This document shows, in pieces, positions 13,073-25,470 of a stretch of DNA of 64,000 bases. Both the position numbers and the translations under genes were made by a program. The stretch is from Todiramphus chloris collaris (lineage: Eukaryota > Chordata > Aves > Coraciiformes > Alcedinidae): assembly GCA_025345505.1 (NCBI GenBank), contig JANVCC010000021.1, forward strand, positions 4,630,255-4,694,254, read 5' to 3'. The notes beneath the pieces were generated by a model. It had not been told where the DNA came from and did no database searches. It saw only the letters and a program-made list of their open reading frames with translations. Position 1 is the stretch's first letter; every line of letters starts with the position of its first letter.

Positions 13073-15378
13073 CCATCCTAGTTCAAAATTGCAGCTGTGT
13101 CACTTCAATGTGAGTGTTACTTATGTGATCACCAGAGGTCAGTGTCACCACAGGCTGCAGCGCAGGCACAGAGCGAGAGATGCTGTTTACAAAAGATGAA
13201 AATGAGCTCGCCTGATCTCTCCAGAGTTTGCCTGTGCTCCAACACCAAGTATAACAAATTCACAAGCCTCCCTCTTCTTTGTGAGATGGAGGGTGGATGG
13301 CTGGGGGGAGCGCTGAGGAAAGAAAAGGATAAGGGGGGAAAAAAAGAATCGGAGAGCTGGAAGGAAATGGGAGCAGGAATAAAAGCACAACTTGGTAGGC
13401 TGCTTTGTAGCCATAGCAGATTTTGCCTTCAAATTCTCAAGCAGACAAGTCCCTCCTGTGTTAAAGCACATACCTAGCAATATAAATTATTTCCAGCTCC
13501 AAATTCTGAGAAATTATGCAGCTGACTCACAAAGTTTAAATAATTTAAAAATACTCCTTTCCTTTGTCCACAGTGTTGTTTGGGGTTCTTTTCTGTGCCA
13601 CAGTCTCAAGGTTTGCTCCAATAATACAGCACCTGAGAGTGTGTGTGCATGTGTATGCATGTTATTTTAATGACATGTGAAATCTTCAGGTTGTGTAGTT
13701 TGCCTCCAGGCTGTAGTTTAAGAAAAACACAAGATGCAGAACAAAAACTCTGGGAGCTGAGAAGACCGTTTCCCCAGTTGCTCACTTTCCTTTGACAAAT
13801 GCTCTTAAAACTGTGGCCTTTGTGCATGGGTCAGAGGTGACGGACAAGTGTGTGGGCTGTTGTTGCCCCCTCACCTTGGTACGTCACAAGCCCCCCAACT
13901 CACTGAGTATGTCAGTGGGGCACTACTCCACCCTCGTGTACCACCAGTTCTGCAGACGTATTGAGTGGTGAGTGTGCATGCAGGGGAGAGCAAAAGCTAT
14001 GGCAGGGAGCAATCATTCAAGAGTAGAAAGGAGAATATAAAGGCTCAACAGCTCGCACCTTAGCCTCCTTGGAGCACCTTGAGGGGTGCGGACAGGTTTA
14101 ACAGCATGACCTTTCTACTGCTTTGTCTATACTTGCATTTTTGGAAGTTAATCTCCTACCAGTGCTCAAGCAAGTAGCAGCAATGAGAATACAAATACTG
14201 CTACCGAGAAACCCGGGGGTTAGATGCCCTGTATTCTAGATGTATTCTACAGCTGTTGCTTCTGGGTGTTATTACAGAAAACAAATTCTGATGATCGAAA
14301 TATTCAGAAAAATTATTCATTTTGTAGGATTTATTGTATGACAATGGCAGAATATTTCATTAAGAAAGGAGCTGTGGGTTGCAACCAATGAGTTTTTTCC
14401 TGCTGGAACATGGGGTCTCCGTTTGGTCTTTGCAGTCCACTGATGCTTTCATTTGCAACGCTGGGGTCCAAACACCAATCCAATCATGCAGTTCAGAGGT
14501 AGTGGTGTAACTGTTGTGAAGGAAATGAGCTTGTTTCTGAGCTCCCTCTGTACAATGCTGTGTCTTAACAGAAATACCTTCTTTTTCTGAACATATGAAT
14601 GGCCAATTTTGGAAAAAAGCCAACTTTAAAATATCAGGTCTGGAGAATTGTTTCTTGGGTAATCTGAGACATTTTTTACAATCAAAGAACATAGACCATA
14701 TCTTATACGTAAGGTATATACCTGATACCAGGCAGAACTTAAGTGTTTATCCAACCATATCGGCTACTCTCAATTCACTCCAGGGTAAAGTCCTCTTCAA
14801 TACTGCTCCAGAAAAATGATACGGCTTATCAAAGGGAATTATCTAGATAATCTCGTGACAGATACTTGACAAATTTGCTTTCTCTGCACAAGTCTTGGGG
14901 ATTAGCAAATACAGATTGAGCCTCTTTCCCAGGGCAAAAAGCAAGTTGATTTTTGCACAACCCAACAAAAGAAAAGTAGGATATTTCTCCACACTGAGCT
15001 TGAATGTAGCACAAGGTAAAAGTCCTAAAACAGACAGTCTTTCATGAACACTCCATATTACTAAAGTCTATAAATACTGGGCAGTTTAGTATATTTGTTC
15101 CAACACACTTCCCTGTGAGATGAAGTAGGGATTTGTATAGTGTTTACTTGATATCAGCACAGTTGCTTTGACCAGCTGTGTAATGTCTCTCAGCAACTTT
15201 TATCATCTACCTTGAGGATGCTATCACAGGTTGCTCTGCAAAGGGCTGAACAAGTGCATACTCCTATTTACAGTCATACCCTCTGAGATCAGTCATCAGG
15301 CTGGAGTCCACAGCAGCAGATCCTAACAGGTTCAAATTTCTGCACTGAATTAATGGCATAGGATTTAAAGAACAACTG

Positions 15379-15463
15379 CAAAACAAAAGAAAAGAAAACA
15401 AACAAATAAAACTAAAACCACAAACAACCAAAACCAAACCAAACCAAAAACCAAACAACCACT
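15379..15463. repeat. A/C low-complexity tract, AAACC-type units
   Basis: The sequence is built from CAAAA, AAACC and AACCAA units over about 85 nt. The TTTGG-rich opposite strand explains the W/F/V-rich spurious frame at 15264-15458. Confidence 0.6.
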
Positions 15464-15847
15464 TGTAAATCTAAAGCAAGAATTGGGTAAATTTTCATAT
15501 TTTCATCAGTTTGTTTTCCTTGAAACATTTCATAAATATTTTAGCACACATTTGTGGTAATCATTCACTTCCCTCCCCCCTCCGCCAAAATATACCTCAC
15601 CTTTCCAAAATGCAGACACATTTCAGATCAAGACATTCCTCAAGTCCATAAAAAATAAAGACAGAGCTGGGAATAAGCATTGCCTTAAAAAATTTAACAT
15701 AGGAAAAGTACTTTGACACCTAAAATAAATGCCTCTTCTATAATTCTCAGTGCTTTGTATAGTTTAGATTGGTCTTAGAGTATTAACTTAGAAACACTCT
15801 CCAGTCCTATTTAACAGTGGTTAGGGAACAACATGCTAATTGTAAAG

Positions 15848-15870
15848 TAATAATAATAATAATAATAATA
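15848..15870. repeat. (TAA)n microsatellite
   Basis: About seven uninterrupted TAA units. A second TAA array is at 57255-57274, and a third, imperfect one lies inside the LTR near 56065-56090. Confidence 0.85.
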
Positions 15871-16861
15871 GTCCATGTCAGTATGGGAGCTAGTAGGGAT
15901 GAGCACATTTAATAAGTCTGATGAAAAGCATGAAATTTAATTAATGCACTTTGGCAAACTTCCGAGTTGTGCCAAGACACAGCAGCAGCCCACTTCTGGG
16001 TTAACCCTGTGAGGGCTGCTGAGCCTCCAGCAACAGGCAGAGGAAAAACTTTCTGTGTCACTTAGGCTGCTGACGACTCACACCCTTTCTGCACTGTCTG
16101 CACCTCTTAAGGGGAGCAAAGCCACTGAGACACTGCTGGTAGCAGATGCAATGAAGATTCTCCCCAGAGGATGAGTGGGTATAAAAAAAAGAGACAGTGT
16201 TACAAAAATTTGTACCTCTGGGTTGCTAGAATGGGGTAAGAACATCTTGCACCCTGTAATGAGCTCTGAATGCCATGGCACACTTTCAGATCAGAGAGAA
16301 AAAGGTACCATGAAAGCAGCAGCTATGCAAGAAAATCCTTTATTATATCCGCCAATATTTATGCGTGGGATGTATGAACTGTGGAAGAAGGCAGGTGCAA
16401 TATTCATACTTCTTAGCTGCAGGGGCTTAACACACACATTTAGAATGGGAAACTTTCCTCAGTGTCCATATTTCAGTGAAGAGAAATAGTTTCTGCAAGG
16501 AATTGGGCTTAGGTGCTCTGAATGGCTCTCTGCAGGGATCTACTTCTCTCCGGCTAAGTAATATGGATGGGAATGCTCCTAACTCAGATACTTAATTACC
16601 CTATCCTTCTCAAGTTAGATGTCAAAGTAAGGTGCCTCAAGCTACCTGTCAGGCCATCTCGGATGTCCCTCCTGCTGGATGCTCAGATGATGCCAGCAAG
16701 AGCGGCCTGCTTGTGCTGTAGAAGAGGAGATAGACCTGAGGAGGAGATGACTTGAAACAAGCCAGAGATTTTCAGAGTTGTAGACAACGTGTGGTTGTAT
16801 AGGTCATCTGGATACTTAAAAGTTTACTCATTATAAGAAAGAAGATTTAAGAAAGAGTTGG

Positions 16862-16884
16862 TTTTTTTTTTTTTTTTTTTTTTT
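16862..16884. repeat. T23 homopolymer
   Basis: An uninterrupted run of 23 Ts followed by CCAG. No retrocopy body is recognisable on the minus strand beside it, so it is listed only as a homopolymer. Confidence 0.8.
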
Positions 16885-18289
16885 CCAGAAGGAAATAGCC
16901 TGGTAAGACTTTATTAATTGTCCAGGGTATTAAACAAGGAGGTTGGAATTCAGTGTTTGTCTTGCTTTCAGTGATGTGCATCCACAGAGTGACAAAGAAG
17001 GATGAAGCAAAAGACTTTTGTGTTCCCAAAATCTGCTCAGTTTCTCACAGTTCTGCTAGCACCTGACCCTGTTATTTCCACCCCATCTGAACTGCAGAGC
17101 TGTGCAATGCATCCCAAACTTCTGTTACCTCACACCTTGCTCTTCCTCTCCTGGGACAAAGGCTGTGGTCCCAGGCACACACAGGCAGGCAGGTGTTCAA
17201 AGGCGAAGGTGTTTGTAGGAGAACAATGCAACAGGGAAGCAGAAAGCTGAGATGCTTTCTGCTGGGACCTGTTGAAATCCTGCCTCTGGAGAAACTGAAA
17301 GGAAGCCCTAATGACCTGCAAGTAACCTCTACAGGCATAGACCCACAGGTTACCCAGGGAAAAGAAAAATAAAAAGTTTTCCTGGTTCCTGCAAGGCTTG
17401 AATTTCTTTAGCTACTTGTTTTGCTATAACCACTGTATAACTATCTGTGATTACATCTCCATGCCAGTTTAGTCTGCTCTGTGACTCCATACTTATTTCT
17501 GCTGCCTGGTATGCAAACTAAAAATCTTTGGGTTTCCCAGTCCATAAATCTGATGTGTTAGTTCTGGGAATGCAGCTGACAGCACTCTGGACTGGACCTG
17601 TAGCAATGCCTGTAATGCTGTGTGAAGAGAAGAGTCCTACCTTTGTTCACGCCAAGTCCCACCGCTCCAGCTTTTACAAGCAGGTAGGAAAGCCACTTGC
17701 AGGTCAGACTGCACTTCTTTTTTCCCAGGTCCTGTCCTCAAGAGCCTGGGATTGTCACAGGCAGTTAGGGAAAGTACTTTCAAGTAGCACAATTTGACAC
17801 CATTAGAAGCTGTGTTCTGCTACATCTTCCGGATTCTAAGTTACTAAGAGCTTGCTTTTTAGTTCAGAACAAAGATACTGTAATAGGTGTAGTATACATT
17901 CAGGTATATGTGGGTTCCTTTACTTTTAAAAGACCACCAGGTAGGCTTGCTGGCAATTTTCTACAGATATGGAAGTGGAAATGGATGTGGACTGTTAATA
18001 CCAGAATATCACCTAACACCTGGATAGTCTTAATGAGATAAACTGTGAGGTTTGGACACAGATTTGAGGTGCTTGAGGTGATTGCTTAAATGCCTGTCTA
18101 TGTTGTTCTGTCCTGACTCTCATCTTGTGGCCTTAGACTATTTCTTTCTACATGATGAACATAGAACACCAACTGGGAGGTGCAGCACCCTCAAATTTAG
18201 AATAATAAACTAGAAGTGAGAGTGGAGTTAGAGCTGTTATACCAATGATTTTTAAATATAGCTCTTGGAATTAAACTGCAGAGCTGTAG

Positions 18290-18700
18290 ATTCATAGATT
18301 AAGAAACCAAAGTGGACAACTGGGTTTATCCATTTTTTTAACCTCCCATTTAACAAAGACCAAAAACCTGTTAAAGACCTTGGTTTAGCTCCAAAACTCA
18401 GCCCCATTTGGAGCTACATAATTTAACAGAAATATCTAGACTTTTTTAAATGTTTTTTTCTGATGAGGATTTATCAAATATATTAATCCATTGCTTGAGA
18501 CTTAATTGCTGCCACTGATAGAAAGCAAACCTAGTTTCCACTCTGAATTTGTCCTAACTGACCTTCTAGACACTGGAGTGTGTCACAGTCTGTGTGCCAG
18601 AATTAAGGGACTATGTCTTTCTCCTCCATATTGCTTCTCCTAGACTTGAGCAAGTCACCTGTTACTTCAATTTCTGACTACCGTAGGCTTGTTATAGTTA
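18290..18700 (-). mobile_element. Ancient CR1 LINE, 3' end, antisense
   Basis: The plus strand starts with ATTCATAGATT, the terminal motif of old sauropsid CR1 elements in antisense. It continues through landmarks I recall from that antisense consensus. These are an AACCTCCCATTTAACAAAG segment (18341-18359), an AATCCATTGCTTGAGACTTAAT segment near 18485, an ACTCTGAATTTGTC segment (18540-18553) and a GAGCAAGTCACC segment near 18650. It is heavily diverged with small indels and no open frame remains. A second fragment in the same orientation follows at 19.29 kb. The family assignment is from memory of consensus landmarks, not alignment. Confidence 0.55.
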
Positions 18701-19289
18701 TGATGTTTGTATAAACAAAATAGACTTTCTAAGGACCAGTAGTATATTTTAAAAGACAGATTGATAAAATTGTGAAAAAAAGAAAAAGGAGATTTAGGGC
18801 TTGTGTACCTAAGAGCTCATCTGTTTTTTTCCAATTATATCAGTCAGACATAAAAATTAGCATTCCTCCCTGCAAACATTGCCTGTCTTATGAACTATAC
18901 AGGAATCATTTGTTGGGGTTGATCATTAAGGGCAAATTAAAAAGCACTGCTACCATTCTGATGGTTTTTTTCTGGACTGGAAAGATCAAACCAGTGACAC
19001 CAGTTCTGTGATGTACAGTGTTAATGTATGGCTATGGACTGGTAAGTTTTATGGTCCCTCTTCTCTCCTTCTTCTTTCCTCACTCCCTTCCTGCTGTGGC
19101 TATGCTACAATACTGTGTTTCATGCTTATACCTGAGTTATTGGGCTATTGATTCACCTGGCATTATGTCATCAGTCTACCCTCTTTTTTATTTATCACTG
19201 CTCCAGTTTCCTGACCACCCTCAAATGTTGGCGGTGTTCACTTTGAATCACGCAGATGCAGTTCTGGAGGGGTCTCAAAGGGTCGTCTA
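18701..19289. other. DNA between two ancient CR1 fragments
   Basis: No clear landmark is visible. It may be further decayed CR1 or host DNA. The frames at 18772-19011 and 19018-19290 are not recognised as protein. Confidence 0.35.
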
Positions 19290-19510
19290 GACCATAGGAA
19301 TCAGATGCAAGTGAACTTACACGGCTCTAACATATTACTTAATCAATTCTTGAAAACCTTAATGGAAAAAAACCCAGCTTTTCTTGGTATCCTCTTTGTA
19401 TAGCTAACTGTACTGTATTTCAGAAAGTTCTTCCAAACACCTATTCTAAGTCTTCCTCTGCATAGATAGAAATAATTCACATCATGGCATTAAAAACTGA
19501 TCTCTGACAA
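19290..19510 (-). mobile_element. Ancient CR1 LINE fragment, antisense
   Basis: A GTCGTCTAGACC start is followed, at about 19425-19470, by CAGAAAGTTCTTCCAAACA and TCTAAGTCTTCCTCTGCA. These match the antisense of the 3' coding portion of old CR1 elements (the GAAAGTTTTCCCTAAT... region). It overlaps in consensus position with the fragment at 18.3-18.7 kb, so the two are separate insertions or a rearranged pair. No frame is preserved. Confidence 0.5.
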
Positions 19511-19564
19511 TCTGACTAGGAAAACAACTTTTCTGTGAGAATTCCCTGTTTGCAATTACAAGAA

Positions 19565-19760
19565 AAAATTGTACTTTTTAAGCTACTCAACATATGCCAT
19601 GTTGAGTTCATTATCATTTTACTTTCTTAATCAAAATTTTGTGAGGTGCAAAGTCAAATGCCTTACAGTACTTGTGTGCACATTATTACCTTTATCAACC
19701 AAACACATGCAATATTTGAAAGCTAATGAGCTATCCAAGATAGTTTCTTAATCATTCCTA
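19565..19760 (-). pseudogene. Ancient CR1 reverse-transcriptase remnant
   Basis: Read on the minus strand, this contains TTTGGTTGATAAAGG, then CTGTAAGGCATTTGACTT, then ATTTTGATTAAGAAAGT and CAACATGGCATATGTTGAG, in that order. The order matches the reverse-transcriptase region of old CR1/L3-type LINEs. The CTGTAAGGCATTTGAC stretch corresponds to the conserved S/C-KAFD motif in the RT domain (residues CKAFD are readable). Frameshifts and stops break the rest. With the fragment at 19.29-19.51 kb it has the order expected for one antisense element with an internal deletion. This is an old LINE coding remnant with no activity. Confidence 0.6.
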
Positions 19761-20805
19761 TTCCTTCCCACTAGAAATACCTAAACCTAATCTCTCCCCT
19801 GCCAAGTCCTTCCTCTAACTCATTTAAAATATCTCCTTTTTTTTTTTTTAGAAAACTGGAAAGGAATGGATTTTGTTTTGAGAAGTGGGGAGAAGCAAAA
19901 CTGTTGTTTCCTGATTTCCCCTTACCTCTTTCCATAGCTTATTAGAAAACAAGCTAAGTGGTACACACACAATTAAAGTGAAGCTGTTTTGGAAATAATT
20001 CCAACTTACGCTGAAAAAGTGACATATTAGCTCTCAAATGATGTGTTTCAAAATTAGAGGTGTGCACAGGTTAAGTTTAAGTTGATTGTTAAAACGTACA
20101 AAATGTCAGTTAAAAAACCCAACAGCCCTACTAACTACTGTCAATTTCAGAACAAGTGAATAAGAACATCAAGTAATGAAATTAAGTTGTTTCTCAGTAA
20201 TCACCATCTACCTAATTTCTTATCTCTTAAACATCTGTTACTTAAACATCAAAGGAAGGGTGATTAGACTAAAAGTATCTGGACAGTGTAGTTAGCTTAG
20301 TTTATTTTCCCTAAATATATTTTAGCCATAAATCCAATATTTCCATAGAAAACCTATGCTGAATCAAATGCTTTGGGATGAGATGACAGCAAAAAAAAAG
20401 TTAAGTGGTTATTCGTTATAGTTCTTTTCATTATATTCATTATAAAGTCCATTTCACTGTATTCTTCTCCTCAGTTCCTTTAACAGAAATCTGGCTGAAG
20501 TGAAGCCTAAGTTCAGTGTAATGTAATTTAAGGAAAGGTTTAGCTAGGAAGAGGTAATGAACATCTGTATCAAAAGTAGTGGTTACCATAAAATTATATG
20601 TGTGTTAAATATTTACCAGATCGTAGTATTATTTTCTGCTTAAAGTTTAAGGAACTACTTAGTGTCCTAGGCTTGATGATGTGATAACCCTTGGTAAATA
20701 TTGATTTTTAAATGGTGACCACTGTACAAATTTATACTTGCTAATGGGAAGGCCACAAAGCAAACAGTACTAATTGAGCAAAATCAAGGCTCTTCTTCAG
20801 ATCCT
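19761..20805. other. Noncoding DNA, possibly with more ancient CR1
   Basis: No gene was seen. A T13 run lies near 19840. The part around 20255-20370 has the texture of further old CR1 antisense sequence, but I could not match landmarks with confidence. Confidence 0.3.
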
Positions 20806-21420
20806 ATGTTTGACTTGACATATTGTGACAGACACAATGCAGCTCCCAAGTGTCTCCCACCAAAACAATGCTCTTCATACCTCCAGGCAATGTGGAGAGC
20901 TAAGGTAAAGAATAAAAAGGCTGCTAATCTTTCCGTGTGTAGTTTACACCTTGGAAAAAAGCCAAATGAGATATTAATGTCTCTCAAACCACTCATCATC
21001 CTATCTTCTCTTACCATACGCTATTGCTCCTTTACATTTTCTTTCACATTTTTTCACACTTCCTGCTTTCAAACTTGTGGGCAAAGCAGAGTCATTGCTA
21101 ATAGGTCTGATAGCAAAGCTTCTCCTCAAACCATGATTCTAAGGATCTCTCTTGTCCTTCCTCATTCGGAAGAGGGATTGAAGAGTCAACCTGACATCAC
21201 AAAGCTATATTTTTGTATTGCAGAAAGTGAGATGTTAAGTCTTGCAGTGGAGAGATCTCAGCCACATGGCATGAAGGGGCTTCATGGCCACTCCACAGTG
21301 GTTTTGAAGCAAGGCTGGGGAGACTGCCCATGTGCTTGCTACTGTGTTGAGCTGAACTTGCACTTAGTTATACTGTATTTTATGCAGAGTGGGAAAGAAT
21401 TCACTGTGCAAGTGATGTAA
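20806..21420 (+). other. Longest open reading frame (204 codons), unrecognised
   Basis: A frame beginning with ATG at 20806 runs 204 codons to TAA. It is the longest uninterrupted frame in the window and longer than the damaged CR1 frame at 58 kb. The predicted protein has 11-12 cysteines, a hydrophobic and phenylalanine-rich segment around residues 62-92 (LIILSSLTIRYCSFTFSFTF) and no signal peptide I trust. I recognise no family. In DNA of this AT content a frame this long is unusual but possible by chance across 64 kb and six frames. A donor-like AAG|GTAAAG at about 20903 and an acceptor-like TTTTTGTATTGCAG near 21223 lie inside it, which would fit exons read partly by chance. No promoter or Kozak context stands out. 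Confidence 0.12.
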
Positions 21421-22439
21421 ATTTGCTTATTGTGTGTAAATGCTTTGCCCATGTTCCAAGAATACTTAACATGTTGCAGGCTGCACACAGTAAGATTCTT
21501 CATTTTAAATGCATAGAATTGAAGAGATTGTGAGATTATTTAGAGAAACTGCTTATATATTGCTGTCCCTTAAATTTTACCCATCTACCCTCAGACTGAG
21601 CACCCCAATTAAGGCTGGAGCATATCTCCTGCAAAGACATCCTGAGTTGAGATGAGTTGAATTTTCAAAAAAATGGAAAAACTCCAACTTCCTTGAAGAG
21701 AACTTTATCAGGTTGTGCATTGCTCCCTTGGCATTTCAAGCATGGTGAGAGTCAACGCACAAAAATTGTCTTCTGACAGGATGAAGAGAAGCAGGAAATC
21801 AGTCAGAGCCAAATATGGTATACTGTGAATAAGTAAAAAATAAACAAATTCATTGTCTGCATATAGGGCAAATCTGTTTCAAGAGCTTTATGCCTGGAAA
21901 GGAAGTTATTTAGCAAATTATTATAGCTAGACAGAGCAGTAGGACCTCTAGTCAGATTTACTTGCTTTATTAGTGTTCACCAGACAGAGAAGAGCTGCTG
22001 AAGGAATATTGGGAGCAAGGCAATAATGAACCTCCCAAGCTTGCCTTTGTTTAGTCTACTGCAGTTTATATGTGTGGAAGGAATAGTATAACCTAAACCC
22101 ACTGGGCTGGTTAGTCACATACCTTCAGGATAGGTATATCTAAAGATTAAACTTTCCAAGAAGAGCTTGTATCACTAAACTCCCAATTTAACTCAACCCT
22201 TCACCTTCTTCTGCGGGACAGCCTTTTTGAAAAGATTTCATGGTTTTTAAAATCAATTTTATGTTCCATGTAACTATCTACTACAGCTTGGCTTGGTAGT
22301 TAAAGATCCCTCAGCATGTTCCATTCATGATTTGACCTGTATTTCAAAGATGGCCTCCATAGATACAAGCTAATATTGGTAGCTGTTGTGCACCCGTCAG
22401 CCATCTGGACTCTTTTGTTTGAGCAGGATCTCTGCTAGA
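21421..22439. other. Unique noncoding DNA
   Basis: No gene, repeat or RNA could be supported in this 1-kb stretch. Confidence 0.4.
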
Positions 22440-22640
22440 CCTCTAACTTTTAATGGCGCTACTAGCTTCTGTCTGTAAGGGAAGTAGTCGTAGCAAACGA
22501 ACAATTAGCAACCGAGAGCATTACTGGGGTGTTACTGATGTGTCTGCTATAAATTACAGCCTATTGTTACATTTGTGTAACTATGGAGCTATTGCGTATT
22601 TGCATTAAAATATGGGTCACTGGTATGAGAACATTAACAG
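22440..22640. promoter_or_regulatory. Possible conserved noncoding element with octamer site
   Basis: The block keeps several CpGs (TGGCGC, AGTCGT, AACGAAC, AACCGAG, TTGCGT) although the surroundings have almost none, which can mark constraint. A perfect octamer ATTTGCAT lies at 22598-22605, next to TAATTA-like and CATTA sites, and an ACAATTAGC core sits near 22501. It is not a repeat I recognise. The regulatory role is inference. Confidence 0.22.
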
Positions 22641-23640
22641 GTGCTTCCAATAATCTTATTATTTTCTTAGACAATAACGATGTGCTACCAAAACCTCTGG
22701 CTAGTGAACAGAAGAGAGCCTTCTCCATCAGGATAGTGGGGGGAGGTTCAGCCCTTCTGTACCATTTCTGGGGACAGGCCTCACACAAGTCACACATGTG
22801 AGAAGCCTCCCAGCAGCCTGGCTGACATAGACTGTGGAGGTTTTGACTGTTGGAAACCATGTACTTCAGACTGTGTAGAACTCACAGAAAAACCTTGGCA
22901 GAAACTCCTGTGGAGCTCAAGGATTTCAAAAGCCCTACTAGTGTATTGTTGAAGACACATCTTTCCAGCTCAGCTCTGGCTTTCCCAAGATTTTGGGACT
23001 GATCCATCTGAGGACCACCAGCACTCAGATCAGAAGGGAACCAGCCTTCTCTAGATGGTTTTGTGAGCCTTTGGAGTAGATGAGGAAATCAACTCAGCCT
23101 GTGAACTGTGCACACAGAGAAGGTATAAAGATCCCATGAAGTGGATGCTGTCTAGAGAGTTACAAATTCTGGACTACAGCAGGCAAGTACAAGAATGCAG
23201 AAACTATTTCATAGCACAGAATCATTTCAGGTTTACGTATTAATGGCAAAGAAAATCACTAATGCCAAAAGGGAAGAGAATCTCTGTATTTTAAAGTGAA
23301 GCCTTCATCAGCTACTTACTAAATAGTTGACTGAAACTTGAGCAATATCTTTGTATCTGAAGGAAATGCTGGTGCTGCATAAACGTGGTCTGGGTTATGT
23401 TGCAGAAAATTAGCTCTGAATCACATTGATTTGTACTAAATGTAAACCTACTGTTACTGTTAGCAAATTTAAATCTAAAGCTTTTCATGCATTATGTTTT
23501 TCTGTGTACATGCAGGGTAAAAAACAGTACAGTGGATATTAATATCACCTTGCCTTGTTTAAATCTATTTTGCATATAAGATTAGCTAATAAATGTTACA
23601 TCTGCTGGATGATTATGTTTTTCTAACTTTTATCATTCTA
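22641..23640. other. Unique noncoding DNA
   Basis: No gene was recognised. Overlapping frames at 22567-22860 (-) and 22583-22801 (+) are mirror shadows. Confidence 0.4.
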
Positions 23641-23641
23641 T

Positions 23642-23703
<62 letters not shown>

Positions 23704-23710
23704 TTTCTTC
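23641..23710. repeat. (TTTC)n microsatellite
   Basis: About 16 pure TTTC units followed by a degenerate T/C tail to about 23740. The same motif in the opposite orientation forms the AAAG array at 30.37 kb. The phenylalanine/leucine/serine frame across it is simple-repeat translation. Confidence 0.95.
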
Positions 23711-24254
23711 TTTTTTTTTGTTTTTTTTTTCTTTTCTTCGTACATTTACTCTGTGTTCTCTGTGGAGAAAACCTTACATATTCCTGGCATCTTCTTTTTC
23801 TCCACTACAAATTCTACACAAGGGAGACACATAAATGACTCTTATTTGTTAATATCATTTAATGGCTCTCTAGGTGATTTTGTTTATATTGTCCCCTTCT
23901 GTAAGATACTTGACAATATATAAAAATTCATACATGCATACATACATAAAGCTTTACTGCAAATAAGCAAAATATTTTACATGGCTCCAAAAATATCTGT
24001 ACCTGTGAAATCAGCCAGGTTTTGTCATGTTACAATGAAATCCCTGCTCTACTGAAATTACCAGATAAATGTTATCTTGGACTTCAGTTCAAGGGAGATT
24101 TCAAACACCCCTTTCTCTGCCATGTACTTATACTTTCCGTCAGTTTGCACTGCTCACTATATACTACTGTGTTAATGAAGTAATATTAGATGTATCCAGA
24201 ATATTGACCAATGAAATATTCACAAACAGATGAAAGATAGGATGTACGTATGGG

Positions 24255-24345
24255 GTTTGTTGTGTTTTTTGTGGTTTGTTTTGGTTGGTTTGGTTTTGGG
24301 TTTTTTTTTGTTTGCTTGGGTTTTTTTTGTTTGGTTGGTTTTTAA
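24255..24345. repeat. T/G low-complexity tract, GGTTT-type units
   Basis: The sequence is made of GGTTTGTTTT, GGTTGG and long T runs, the complement of the A/C tracts at 13.0 and 15.4 kb. The tryptophan/phenylalanine/valine-rich frame at 24230-24484 is its translation. Confidence 0.6.
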
Positions 24346-25450
24346 GAATAAAACTGAAGTATATCTCGATCTTTTTTATGAGGGTGTGGGAGTGATTGAC
24401 AAAAACAGAAATAGGAGGAAGAGGCTGAAGAAAAGTTGCCTTTTCCCATTAGTGGCTTGGACAAGGCATTCTGCAATGCCATGATGCTCACATAGGTGCT
24501 TGGATACTCTGCAGGTCATTTCCTTTGCGACTGAAGGTCTGGATTTTGGGGTTTTTTTTGGAAGGAAATGCTTCACAGTATGCCTGGACTTCTAAGAACA
24601 GTTAGGTAAAACTAAATTAAAATTGACATGGATGTGAGAAATCTTGGTTTATATTTGAAAATGTATCATGTCCACCCCAACTGCACTTCCTAAAAGAGAA
24701 AAAATAACTTGAAGAAAAATGTATTCAGTCAGATTATGAAAAGAAGCAAAATGCAAAAGGTATTTAATAGTACCATTTACAAATTTATACTACAGTTTAT
24801 ATATTAGTTATAATATTAGAGTTTCTGTATCAGTTTATGCTAATAAATCTCTGATACAATATATGTCTGCAATTAAAGAACTTTCTGGGATGTTCTCTCT
24901 ACTTATGAGTGTCTAAGTCCTCAAGTTTTAGAAATACTGACTCATCCAGAGTGTGTGCTTATTTCAACTCCTGAAAATTATACAGAGAAAACTAGTCCTA
25001 GCAATGAGAACACAAGAAGTTTTATGTCCATGTTATGCTAAGCTGTTGCATGGTTCCTGGACCAGTAAAGGTATAAGGAATCATGTAGGGTTTTTGTTTT
25101 ACATTCTTTCAGATCCAAAAACCATATTACAGTAATCTGAGTTTCATCATGTCAGATTTGCTGTACATGTTTCATAAATTCTTTGTGATCCTGAATACTT
25201 CCTTGAAAGTCTTAACAGTTATACATGGACATAGTGCAACACTTTGGCATGCATGAGGACATTGTCCTGGAAATCAAAAAGGTCTTTAAAGCAAGCTCAA
25301 AATTACTCCTCCTTTTAGGTCAAAGGCAATGCAATACGAAGACTGCCATTTGGTGGTTATTCTGTCAATTGTTTATGTTTCATATAACTCTCTTGAAGAT
25401 GTAGTTGATGAGAAAACTCATCTAGCTGATGAGAAGTCTACAGTGGTTGA

Positions 25451-25470
25451 ACTATGACTTAGGTCATAGT
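25451..25470. repeat. Perfect 8-bp inverted repeat, 4-nt loop
   Basis: ACTATGAC, a TTAG loop and GTCATAGT form a perfect short hairpin. A partial third copy (CATGACTTAG) follows about 20 bp later. Confidence 0.7.

Larger units (their letters stand above)
13073..18289. other. Unique noncoding DNA with simple repeats
   Basis: No gene is recognised. A (TAA)7 array lies at 15848-15870 and a T23 run at 16862-16884. A TATAAAGG box near 14036, with a CRE-like TACGTCA about 160 bp upstream, forms a weak promoter-like pair, but no open frame or donor follows. The ORFs at 13097-13477 and 16175-16489 have opposite-strand shadows of similar length and match nothing known. Confidence 0.4.

Noticed and set aside
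14031-14043. TATAAAGG box with upstream CRE-like site
   Set aside because: There is no downstream exon, Kozak start or CpG island, and isolated TATA words are frequent in AT-rich DNA.
23593-23838. Phenylalanine/leucine/serine-rich frame
   Set aside because: It is a translation of the TTTC microsatellite.
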